Positions 1 through 5,462 of a stretch of 6,604 nt of DNA are shown here, piece after piece (within the stretch, counting starts at the first letter, position 1; each line of letters begins with the position of its first letter). Position numbers and translations under genes: made by a program. Origin of the DNA: Spirochaetaceae bacterium (GTDB lineage: Bacteria; Spirochaetota; Spirochaetia; Treponematales; Breznakiellaceae); contig JAISQV010000157.1 of assembly GCA_031273985.1 (NCBI GenBank), positions 1 through 6,604 on the forward strand, written 5' to 3'. Below the pieces are notes generated by a model. That model was not told where the DNA came from and ran no database searches. It worked only from the letters and a program-made list of their open reading frames with translations.

Positions 1-165
1 CGTATCCCCATTGTCGCCATGACGGCCAATGTGTTCCGTGAGGACATTGAAAAGTGCCTTGCGGCGGGCATGAACGATCATGTGGGCAAGCCCCTGGACC
101 TTGAAGAGGTGCTGGAGAAGCTGCGCCTCTACCTGGACACCCCCGCTAACCTCACGAACCCGTAA
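1..165 (+). CDS. C-terminal end of a response-regulator receiver domain (partial, 5' end outside window)
   Basis: Frame 1 is open from the window edge to a TAA at 163-165 and gives 54 residues. They match the last third of a CheY-like receiver domain. The segment IPIVAMTAN (residues 2-10) is strand 4 with the conserved switch Thr at residue 8. GMNDHVGKPL (23-32) carries the invariant Lys-Pro pair (K30, P31) that ends strand 5, and LEEVLEKLRLYL is the final helix. Receiver domains accept a phosphoryl group from a histidine kinase on an Asp that lies upstream of this window. The AAGMNDHVGKP style is typical of the receiver at the C-terminus of hybrid histidine kinases, so the full gene may be a hybrid kinase, but a stand-alone regulator cannot be excluded. 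Nothing that would name the pathway is visible. The domain call is secure. Confidence 0.9.
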   Translation, partial: RIPIVAMTANVFREDIEKCLAAGMNDHVGKPLDLEEVLEKLRLYLDTPANLTNP

Positions 166-218
166 CGTCAATATTTGTCCATTCACAGTGGCGAAGAGCA
201 GGAATTCTAAGTTTAACA

Positions 219-256
219 TGACAGGACGCCTTAAAAAATTACCGGGGGTCCTGTCA
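219..256. repeat. Hairpin with 9-bp perfect stem
   Basis: TGACAGGAC (219-227) pairs with GTCCTGTCA (248-256). After one mismatch a short CC/GG pairing continues inward. The loop is A/T-rich. It sits just inside the left terminal repeat of the MITE-like element and may belong to it. No U-tract follows on either strand, so it is not called a terminator. Confidence 0.6.
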
Positions 257-260
257 GCCG

Positions 261-304
261 GGAAAAATATGGGGCCCCCCGGAGGGGCCCCCCATATTTC
301 TTCC
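261..304. repeat. Very strong GC-rich hairpin inside the MITE-like element
   Basis: AAATAT-GGGG-CCCC (265-278) pairs with GGGG-CCCC-ATATTT (284-299), with two extra C bulged on the right arm and a 5-base CCGGA loop. Skipping one base, GGAA (261-264) also pairs with TTCC (301-304). It is the first long GC-rich stem after the receiver gene stop at 165, so it could stop + strand transcription, but it lacks a clean U-run and lies about 100 bases downstream. Confidence 0.6.
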
Positions 305-389
305 CGCTGCCACCCCTTGTTACTTTACCGAGGCGTAGATACCGGCAAAAACTTAGAATTCCTGACTGGAAGAGGTGGCAGGCTAAGGT

Positions 390-427
390 AAAAACCACTC
401 AAATTATGAATAATTTGAGTGGTTTTT
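390..427. terminator. Probable bidirectional intrinsic terminator
   Basis: A perfect 17-bp stem runs from 390-406 to 411-427 with a 4-base loop (TGAA). The base of the stem is A5 on the left and T5 on the right, next to ACCACTC/GAGTGGT, so transcripts from either strand form a hairpin whose 3' arm ends in a U-run. This is the standard form of a two-way rho-independent terminator. On the + strand it would end transcripts from the receiver gene side; on the minus strand no gene is seen that needs it. Confidence 0.7.
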
Positions 428-467
428 GGATAGAAATGCCTAAGTTTTCAAACTTAGAATTCCTGAC

Positions 468-647
468 ACAGCATTAGTGGATGAAGTAATTATAAATAAT
501 AAAGATGGAAACAGTTATAAATTACTTCCCATAAAAGAAAAAGACAAACCTGGAAAATCTCCGCTTGAAGGTATTCCTCAAATAAAACTTGATATAACGA
601 CTCAAGAAATTGTGGAGTTATTAAGAGAAAGTAGGGCAGGAATATAA
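468..647 (+). pseudogene. 5'-truncated remnant of a small gene, possibly an antitoxin
   Basis: The frame beginning ACA-GCA-TTA (468) stays open to TAA at 645-647 and gives about 59 residues. They include DEVIINNKDGNSYKLLPI and, near the end, IVELLRESRAGI. There is no usable ATG, GTG or TTG with a ribosome site; the frame runs back only to a TAA at 441-443, within the repeat palindrome. The gene is cut exactly where the terminal repeat of the MITE-like element ends (465-467), so the insertion probably removed or separated its start. A 'D-x-VII-x-x-x-x-G-x-x-Y-x-L-x-P' segment followed by a C-terminal helix recalls small Phd/YefM-like antitoxins, but the likeness is weak. Codon use is A/T-rich, unlike the GC-rich genes on either side, which fits acquired DNA. 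No toxin partner follows. Confidence 0.5.
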
Positions 648-679
648 AAACATTTGTAAAAGTCCAAAAACTGCACAGA

Positions 680-949
680 ACAGGTTTGTTAACGCTTCGG
701 GTCTTACGGCCTTCGGGGTTTCGGCTGGTCAGGTCATTCCGTTGCGCTCCATTCCCACGCCAGCCTCAGGCTAAAACTGAAGTTTTGGGAAAGCCTCCAT
801 TATGGGGCCCGGCAGGTCTGCCCGCCAGAGGCGGGCTTCGCGCAAGGGATAGAAGCGGAAATCTTTTTTGCCCCGTTACGGGGCAAAAAAATTGGAGCGG
901 ATAGCCCGGTCCCCGGCCCGTTCCGGGCCGGGGATGCGCCCCTATGTTA
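680..949 (+). repeat. Palindromic repeat element, left copy (inverted to 5175-5430)
   Basis: Bases 818-919 are identical, reverse-complemented, to 5222-5323 (102 of 102 by eye). The match resumes after a variable loop as GGGCCGGGGATGCGCCC and fades near 949. The outer end, ACAGGTTTGTTAACGCT (680-696), matches the outer end of the other copy at 15 of 17 positions, while 697-817 is not clearly alignable. Hairpins in order are CCCGCC/GGCGGG (821-835), T6-GCCCCG/CGGGGC-A6 with a TTA loop (864-890), and CCCCGGCCC/GGGCCGGGG with a 5-base loop (911-933). I see no protein gene in 648-975; open frames across it look incidental to GC-rich sequence. It may be a MITE/REP-like element. Confidence 0.8.
911..933 (-). 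terminator. Possible operon 3' end hairpin inside the repeat element
   Basis: On the minus strand the dehydrogenase stop (976-978) is followed after about 40 bases by a perfect 9-bp GC stem with a 5-base loop. A T7 run (891 down to 885) comes only about 20 bases later and is itself part of the next hairpin. This is not a canonical terminator, but the stem is the first strong structure that operon transcripts meet. Confidence 0.3.
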
Positions 950-975
950 CTGCCCCCTATGGACTTCCCCCGGCG

Positions 976-1962
976 CTAGAGGTTTATCTCCCAGGGGTTG
1001 TCGAGGCCCCGCTCGAAGTTAAGGCAGCTCCTGATGGTGTTTTCCGCCATGTCGCTGACCGTCTGATCCGTGTAGAAGGCGGTGTGGGGCGTAACGATCA
1101 CATTGGGGAAGCTGCGCAGCACGGCGAGGGACCTGTTGGCAAGGGGCCTGCCCCTGAGGTCCTTGTAGTAGAGGCCGAGTTCGTCTTCGTGTACATCCAG
1201 GGCGGCGGCGCCCACCTTGCCGGACTCCACCCCGGCGATGAGCGCTTCGCTGTCGATGAGGCCGCCCCTGGCGGTGTTCACTATTACTACGCCGTCTTTC
1301 ATGCGGGAAATAGTATCACTGTTGATGAGGTGAAAGGTTTCGGGCGAGGGGTGCAGGTGGAGGCTGATAATGTCCGACAGGGCCAGCAGTTCCTCCCAGT
1401 CAACGTAACGGGCGTAACGGGAGGCCGCCTCGTTCCGGCTCCGGGAAAAGGCCGCGATGGTGCAGCCGAAACCGGCAAGGTGTTCGATCACCCGGCAGCC
1501 TATGCGGCCCGTTCCCACGATGCCCACGGTGAGGTTTTTCAGGTTCCTTCCCTGGACGCCCGCCCGGAGCGAAAAGTCCCCCGCATCGGCGAGACGGCTG
1601 ATGTTCTTGATGCGGCGTATCGCCATGAGGATCAGCATGATCGTATAGTTGGAAACCGCATCGGGGTCGTAACTTACATTGCCGATACGCAGGCCCAGCC
1701 GCCGCGCCGCCGCCAGATCAAAATGATCCAGCCCTATGCTCCGGGTAGAGATGAAACGCACGCCCCGGGCGTACAGGGCTTCCAGGGTGGGGGCCGTCAT
1801 CGGCGTCGTAATAACGGAAACGGCGCTGATCCCTTCGGCAAAACGGGCGGTCTCTACGGAAGGGTCCTCCCGGCGCTCAAGGAGCTCCACGCCGTAGAGC
1901 GGCGCAAAACGGGTAAAGTAGAGCGCCTCATCGTCCCGCTCCGTGTAAATGACTATCTTCAT
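976..1962 (-). CDS. VanH-like D-2-hydroxyacid (D-lactate) dehydrogenase
   Basis: This 328-residue cytoplasmic enzyme should reduce a 2-keto acid such as pyruvate to the D-2-hydroxyacid, or run in reverse, with a nicotinamide cofactor. The Rossmann motif is GTGRIG (150-155). Catalytic residues sit at the family spacing: R232 in NTARGG, E261 in DVHEDE and H293 in TPHTAFYT. FISTRSIGLDHFD (70-82) and the YTIMLILMAIRRIKNI segment closely resemble VanH as I recall it. The second Rossmann strand ends FSRSRN (172-177) instead of in an acidic residue, which suggests NADPH use (inference). It is last in the operon, 34 bases after the Dabb gene. Its ATG has only a weak GAGG about ten bases upstream. No vanA- or vanX-like gene is in the window, so fermentative or keto-acid metabolism is likelier than glycopeptide resistance. 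Substrate unknown. Confidence 0.88.
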   Translation of the reverse strand: MKIVIYTERDDEALYFTRFAPLYGVELLERREDPSVETARFAEGISAVSVITTPMTAPTLEALYARGVRFISTRSIGLDHFDLAAARRLGLRIGNVSYDPDAVSNYTIMLILMAIRRIKNISRLADAGDFSLRAGVQGRNLKNLTVGIVGTGRIGCRVIEHLAGFGCTIAAFSRSRNEAASRYARYVDWEELLALSDIISLHLHPSPETFHLINSDTISRMKDGVVIVNTARGGLIDSEALIAGVESGKVGAAALDVHEDELGLYYKDLRGRPLANRSLAVLRSFPNVIVTPHTAFYTDQTVSDMAENTIRSCLNFERGLDNPWEINL

Positions 1963-1996
1963 GGGGCTGGTACCTCACGAGACCCGGAGCCGGGCT

Positions 1997-2299
1997 TCAC
2001 CGGGATTCGAGGCGCGCTATTTCGCCGTTCTCCACCCAGGAGGCGGCCATATCCTTGTGCGCCTCGTGGAGGGGGTGGACGAGGTATGCCTCAATGTCTT
2101 CGGCCTTTTCAAATTCGCAGTAATAAAAAAGATCGTGGGGGCTGTCGCCGTAAAGGTTGGGCCCCACCTCGCAGGTCAGAAGGCCGGGGACATTCGCCGC
2201 CATTCTTGCGGCGGAGGCCCGCAGTTTTTCCATGATGCTGTCCAGCCCTTCCGCGTGGGCTGCGGCGGTAAGCCTGTAAAGTACGATGTGCCGTATCAT
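1997..2299 (-). CDS. Dabb-domain (stress-responsive alpha/beta barrel) protein
   Basis: The 100-residue product is a single Dabb domain (PF07876 type). It opens with the characteristic MIRHIVLYRL strand and ends with the segment DLFYYCEFEKAEDIEAYLVH followed by PLHEAHKD, where this family places its second conserved strand and helix. Dabb proteins form dimeric alpha/beta barrels; members are stress-associated or small-molecule enzymes, and many have no known reaction. A strong GGAGG (2306-2310 on the minus strand) lies six to seven bases before the ATG. The gap to the ATPase gene upstream is 24 bases and to the dehydrogenase downstream 34 bases, so all three are probably co-transcribed. Length and start fit the family. 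A role with the dehydrogenase, such as acting on the same substrate, is inferred from position only. Confidence 0.85.
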   Translation of the reverse strand: MIRHIVLYRLTAAAHAEGLDSIMEKLRASAARMAANVPGLLTCEVGPNLYGDSPHDLFYYCEFEKAEDIEAYLVHPLHEAHKDMAASWVENGEIARLESR

Positions 2300-2323
2300 T
2301 TCATTCCTCCTTTGGTAAAGATT

Positions 2324-3154
2324 CTACGCTCCGGGGATAATATGTTCCAGGGCCGGTTCTTCCCGAATCGTTTCCCGGTACCGCTCCAAAAGTTCCTCGG
2401 CGCTCAAGGCGCTGCGCTCCCCGCCGCTCAGGTCCATGACAATGCGCCCCCGGTGCATCATCACGGTCCGCGTACCCAGCTCCAGGGCGGCGGGGATGCT
2501 GTGGGTTATCATCAGGGTCGTGATGGGCCCGCCCTGACGCCCTCCGGGAAGGATTTCCTTTCCCCCGGCAATCTCCGAGGTCAGGGCCTGCACCTTCTTT
2601 GCCGCCACCGGATCGAGGGCGGCGGTGTGTTCGTCCAGGAGGAGGAGCTTCGGGGGGATCATCACGGCGAGGAGCAGGGTCAGGGCCTGGCGCTGCCCCC
2701 CGGAAAGGGCCCCCACCCGTACCTTGAGCCGGGTCTCCAGCCCCATGTCCAGCCGGGCCAGGGCTTCGGCGAAGAGCCCCCGTTCCTTCCTCTTCAGCGC
2801 CAGGGCCAGGGGAGGGCGGCCGGTTCCCCGGGAATAGACCAGGGCAAGATTCTCTTCGATGGTAAGATCCGGCGCGGTCCCCATCCGGGGATCCTGAAAG
2901 AGGCGGCCCATGCTCCGGGCCCGGCGGTGTTCCCGGAGCCAGGTAATGTCTTCCCCGTCGAGGCTTATGCGGCCCCGGTCCAGGAGTACGCTTCCGGCGA
3001 TGGCGTTAAAGAGGGTGGATTTTCCCGCGCCGTTGGAGCCGATGATCGTTACAAAATCCCCGCGCTCAAGGTGAAGGTTGAGGCCGCCCAGCACCGGCAT
3101 GGCGTCGGGGGTGCCGGCGCCGAAGGTCTTCCAGGCTTCAGTTATTCTGAGCAT
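2324..3154 (-). CDS. ABC transporter ATP-binding protein (TrpX-type importer)
   Basis: The 276-residue cytoplasmic ATPase drives import through the permease encoded just upstream. Motifs are Walker A GSNGAGKST (39-47), Q-loop Q87 in LFQDPRMGTAPDLTIEENLA, signature LSGGQ (150-154), Walker B LLLLDE (170-175) and switch His H218. The GTAPDLTIEENLA stretch is typical of the COG1101 ATPases that pair with ABC_sub_bind lipoproteins. The frame is open to 3274, but the extra 40 residues there do not look like an ABC domain and read through the permease gene. MLRITEAWKTF at 3154 is the natural start. It overlaps the permease gene by 17 bases, which suggests translational coupling; an AGGAAGGG lies somewhat far upstream. 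A Gly-rich stretch, GGKEILPGGRQGGP (197-210), between Walker B and H-loop seems longer than in relatives. Confidence 0.9.
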   Translation of the reverse strand: MLRITEAWKTFGAGTPDAMPVLGGLNLHLERGDFVTIIGSNGAGKSTLFNAIAGSVLLDRGRISLDGEDITWLREHRRARSMGRLFQDPRMGTAPDLTIEENLALVYSRGTGRPPLALALKRKERGLFAEALARLDMGLETRLKVRVGALSGGQRQALTLLLAVMIPPKLLLLDEHTAALDPVAAKKVQALTSEIAGGKEILPGGRQGGPITTLMITHSIPAALELGTRTVMMHRGRIVMDLSGGERSALSAEELLERYRETIREEPALEHIIPGA

Positions 3155-4049
3155 GGACGGGGTTTCCCTTCCTGATAAGGTACTGTTTGTGCAGCTCCCG
3201 GAGGCGCGGAAAGCCCAGGGCCGCCGCCACGATGAACGCTGAAAGGAATCTGAACATATACGCGGGGAACACATTCAGGTGCAGCGCCAGGGCGACAAGG
3301 AAACGGTAAAGCACCGCCCCGGCGGCGGCGGAGAGAAGCCCCCGGCCTATGCCGCCCCGGTGGAGGATCAACTCCCCCAGAATCACCGAGGCGAGCCCTA
3401 TGATCACGATCCCCGTTCCCGCGTTTATATCCGCATAGCCCTGGTACTGGGCAAGCACCGCGCCGGAAAGGGCTATGAAACTGTTGGAAATGGCCAGGGC
3501 GGCTATCCGTATCACATCGGTATTGATCGAAGAGGAGCGGACCATTTTTTCGTTATCCCCGGCGGCCCGCATCATCAGCCCCAGGCTGGTCCTGAAAAAC
3601 CACACCAGCAGCGCAAGGCCCGCTCCGGCAAAGAGCAGGGTTACGGCAAGCCGCACCCCCGCCCGCCCGGCCCGGGGGAACAGCTTTTGCGGCAGGGTAA
3701 AGATCGTCTCCTTTCCCAGAAGGGTTACATTGGGGCTCCCGCCCAGGATAAAGAGATTAACGCTGTACAGGGCGGTCATGGTAAGAATGCCCGCCAAAAT
3801 GGGATGAATGCCCCCCTTGGTTTGGAGCAGCCCCGTAACCGTCCCGGCAAGGGCGCCGGCCAACATACCCAGAAGTATGGCCGGAAGGGGGAAGCCCCCC
3901 GCCGCGGCCATGGTCGAAACTACCAGCCCCAGGGTAAAGCTCCCGTCGGCGGTAAGGTCCGGCGTATTCATCACCCTGAAGGAGATAAACACCCCCAGGG
4001 CGAGAAGCGCGTAGACAAAACCGAGCTGCAGTACGCCGGAAATATTCAT
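3138..4049 (-). CDS. ABC transporter permease (TrpY/COG4120 type)
   Basis: This 303-residue inner-membrane protein forms the channel of the importer. Hydrophobic segments lie near residues 5-25, 37-52, 55-75, 81-102, 132-152, 180-202, 212-230, 236-257 and 262-280, so eight to nine membrane spans. The N-terminal signature PDLTADGSFTLG (30-41) is characteristic of permeases that partner ABC_sub_bind lipoproteins. The loop around TSLGLMMRAAGDN (154-165) is where the ATPase coupling helix is expected. The chosen ATG is 10 bases after the lipoprotein gene stop and has no clear ribosome site, so translation may depend on ribosomes ending there. The 3' end overlaps the ATPase gene by 17 bases. Length fits the family. 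Substrate cannot be read from this subunit. Confidence 0.92.
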   Translation of the reverse strand: MNISGVLQLGFVYALLALGVFISFRVMNTPDLTADGSFTLGLVVSTMAAAGGFPLPAILLGMLAGALAGTVTGLLQTKGGIHPILAGILTMTALYSVNLFILGGSPNVTLLGKETIFTLPQKLFPRAGRAGVRLAVTLLFAGAGLALLVWFFRTSLGLMMRAAGDNEKMVRSSSINTDVIRIAALAISNSFIALSGAVLAQYQGYADINAGTGIVIIGLASVILGELILHRGGIGRGLLSAAAGAVLYRFLVALALHLNVFPAYMFRFLSAFIVAAALGFPRLRELHKQYLIRKGNPVHAQNN

Positions 4050-4059
4050 GCGCTAAGCG

Positions 4060-5055
4060 TCAGCGGCCTATCAACACCGCACCCTCGAGGGACGCGGGAA
4101 GGGCCAGCCCCAGAATATCGGCGGTCTCGGCGTTGATCACCGTGTAGAACTGATCCATCACGGCGGCGGGTATCTCCTCAAGGGCCGCCCCCTTAAAGTA
4201 GCGGTCCACCATTTCCCCGGTAACGGCGCCCACCAGCCGGTCTTCCGTGCTCACCGTGGCAAGGGCCCCGGAGACCACCATCACCGGGGAGCTCCCGTAC
4301 ACCGGTATCTTGGCCTCCCGGGCTATCCGGGCGACCTGGGGCATGGCGGACTGCACCATAGAATCGATGGGCACATAGATAGCGTTGGCCCGCCCGGCGA
4401 GACTCTCCGCCGCCTGCTGCACCTCCGACGAGTTGGTTACCGTAGCCTCCACATAGGCTATGCCCCTGCCGTCCAGGTAAGCCTTGGCCTTGCGCACCGT
4501 AAGCACCGCGTTGACCTCCCCGGTATTGTAGAGGAAGCCGTAAACCCGAATCCCCGGAGTGAGGGTATCGGCCAGGCGGAATATTTCATCCACCGGCACC
4601 AGATTGGACGTTCCGGTAGCGTTCCTGTCGGGGCTGTCCAGGGCGCCCATGATCCCCGCCGAAACCGGGTCCGTTACGGAAATGAAAAACAGGGGCGTTT
4701 CGCTCTCCTGGTTTACAAAAGCCTGGGCCGCCGGAGTGGCTATGGTAGAAACCGCGTCGTAACCGGCGGCGGCCATCTCCTGGGCTATGGTGTTCAGGGC
4801 GCCTATATCACCCTGGGCGTTCCGGTAATCGACCCGTATCTTGTCGCCGCTCCAGCCCAGCTCCTCCAGCCGGTCAAGAAAGCCCTCCCGCATATCCGTG
4901 AAGGCGCCGTTATCGGCGAGCTGTATGATCCCAATGGTACGCACCCGCTCCGCGCCCTCCCTGCGGGTACACCCCGCCGCAAAAGCCGCCAGGGAAAGAA
5001 CCGCCGGAAGGGCGAGCCCGAACGCCCGGAGGGCGTTTTTCTGTCTAAGTCTCAT
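4060..5055 (-). CDS. ABC transporter substrate-binding lipoprotein (ABC_sub_bind / TrpX type)
   Basis: The 331-residue product begins with a basic, then hydrophobic signal peptide ending LAAFAAGC, with the lipidated Cys at 29. This is a loose lipobox of the kind common in spirochaetes, so the mature protein should be anchored on the outer face of the inner membrane or in the periplasm. The PF04392-type core includes RTIGIIQLADN (39-49), ATPAAQA (106-112), FISVTDPVSAGI (124-135), TGTSN (147-151) and YNTGEVNAV (176-184), which line the two-lobed binding site. Characterised relatives (TrpX) bind tryptophan or other aromatic amino acids; the ligand here is not proven. A GGAGG (5064-5068) lies eight bases before the ATG. 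It is the first gene of the operon, which fits the need for excess binding protein. Confidence 0.92.
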   Translation of the reverse strand: MRLRQKNALRAFGLALPAVLSLAAFAAGCTRREGAERVRTIGIIQLADNGAFTDMREGFLDRLEELGWSGDKIRVDYRNAQGDIGALNTIAQEMAAAGYDAVSTIATPAAQAFVNQESETPLFFISVTDPVSAGIMGALDSPDRNATGTSNLVPVDEIFRLADTLTPGIRVYGFLYNTGEVNAVLTVRKAKAYLDGRGIAYVEATVTNSSEVQQAAESLAGRANAIYVPIDSMVQSAMPQVARIAREAKIPVYGSSPVMVVSGALATVSTEDRLVGAVTGEMVDRYFKGAALEEIPAAVMDQFYTVINAETADILGLALPASLEGAVLIGR

Positions 5056-5102
5056 GTTTCATTCCTCCATACCGCCGGAACCCCTCCGGGACCCGGTAAG
5101 GG

Positions 5103-5131
5103 AATCTAGCTCATAGCCCCCGGATAATCAA
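5103..5131 (-). promoter_or_regulatory. Candidate sigma-70 type promoter of the transporter operon
   Basis: On the minus strand TTGATT (5131-5126) and TAGATT (5108-5103) are separated by 17 bases, each matching four of six consensus positions. This would start transcripts near 5096 and leave a GC-rich leader of about 40 bases before the lipoprotein ATG. It is the best pair I see in 5056-5180, but the boxes are only moderate. Confidence 0.45.
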
Positions 5132-5139
5132 GAGGGGTG

Positions 5140-5155
5140 TTTCTATACATAGAAA
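5140..5155. promoter_or_regulatory. Operator-like palindrome upstream of the transporter promoter
   Basis: TTTCTATACATAGAAA has 7-bp perfect arms around a 2-base centre. It lies about nine bases upstream of the candidate -35 box and between that box and the inverted repeat element. The position suits an activator or repressor site. No regulator gene is in the operon, so the protein that would bind is unknown. Confidence 0.4.
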
Positions 5156-5174
5156 TAGGCCGGATAGGGAATTT

Positions 5175-5430
5175 TAGCATAAGGGCGCATCCCCGGCCCA
5201 AGAACCCGCTCACGCGGGGAGGGGCCGGGGACCGGGCTATCCGCTCCAATTTTTTTGCCCCGTAACGGGGCAAAAAAGATTTCCGCTTCTATCCCTTGCG
5301 CGAAGCCCGCCTCTGGCGGGCAGGCCCGGCGGCACGGAATTGTCCCTTGCGCAAAGACGCTGCGTAGCCCGAGCCGCTTACCGGCTTTCTGGTTGCTGCG
5401 ATAGCGGCTGCTCAGCGTAAACAGACCTGT
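5175..5430 (-). repeat. Palindromic repeat element, right copy (inverted to 680-949)
   Basis: Bases 5222-5323 are the exact reverse complement of 818-919. Features kept are the hairpins CCCGCC/GGCGGG and T6-GCCCCG-TAA-CGGGGC-A6 (5251-5277). The CCCCGGCCC/GGGCCGGGG stem (5191-5199, 5222-5230) is also kept, but its loop is 22 bases here, not 5, and holds its own CCCGC-tcac-GCGGG hairpin. The outer end AGCGTAAACAGACCTGT (5414-5430) matches the other copy at 15 of 17 positions. The section 5324-5413 differs from the left copy and contains a second TCCCTTGCGC (5292-5301 and 5343-5352) and an AGCCGC/GCGGCT pairing. No gene is visible in 5056-5462; it holds the operon promoter region and this element. 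Confidence 0.8.
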
Positions 5431-5442
5431 AGTGCGAAGTCT
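5431..5442 (+). repeat. Short direct repeat flanking hicAB, copy 1
   Basis: AGTGCGAAGTCT here and AGTGCGAAGCCT at 6160-6171 differ at one base of twelve and lie on either side of the hicAB locus in the same orientation. Copy 1 directly abuts the outer end of the right repeat element. Whether this marks the edges of an inserted block or a shared repeat family is open. Confidence 0.35.
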
Positions 5443-5462
5443 ATTTTTTATCTATTTATTTT

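Larger units (their letters stand above)
199..465. repeat. MITE-like nest with 16-bp terminal inverted repeats
   Basis: CAGGAATTCTAAGTTT at 199-214 occurs as its exact reverse complement at 349-364 and again at 450-465. The two right-hand copies extend to an 18-base direct repeat, AAACTTAGAATTCCTGAC (349-366 and 450-467). A partial left end, CTAAGTTT (440-447), faces the last copy and makes a palindrome at 440-457. Inside are further inverted pairs: CTGCCACC (307-314) with GGTGGCAG (374-381), and TTTACC (324-329) with GGTAAA (387-392). No transposase reading frame is present, so a non-autonomous insertion element or insertion-sequence remnants are the best reading, perhaps 199-364 as one unit and a second broken unit ending at 465. 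No target-site duplication is obvious. This covers the gene-free stretch 166-467. Confidence 0.6.

Noticed and set aside
80..391. Open frame of 103 codons over the receiver gene end and the inverted repeats
   Set aside because: It overlaps the receiver domain in another frame and then reads through hairpins; the product has no recognisable feature.
864..890. T6-GCCCCG-TTA-CGGGGC-A6 hairpin as a terminator
   Set aside because: The T-run precedes the stem and the A-run follows on both strands, so no U-tail forms after the hairpin; it is a long palindrome, not an intrinsic terminator.
686..904. Open frame of 72 codons in the left repeat element
   Set aside because: It lies wholly in palindromic repeat DNA, has no ribosome site, and the matching frame is not kept in the other copy beyond the shared block.
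976..1962. Glycopeptide-resistance (vanHAX) cluster
   Set aside because: Only the VanH-like dehydrogenase is present; no D-Ala-D-Lac ligase or dipeptidase lies in the window, and its neighbours are an importer and a Dabb protein.
868..2235. Long + strand open frame opposite the dehydrogenase, and similar frames at 1949-3175 and 3279-4136
   Set aside because: They are antisense to well-recognised genes, show low-complexity Gly/Arg/Pro/His-rich translations with no domain, and arise from stop-poor GC-rich codon use on the other strand.
3155..3274. Upstream start for the ATPase (MCSPRICSDSF...)
   Set aside because: The extra 40 residues have no ABC-domain character and overlap the permease 3' coding region by far more than the 17 bases given by the start at 3154.
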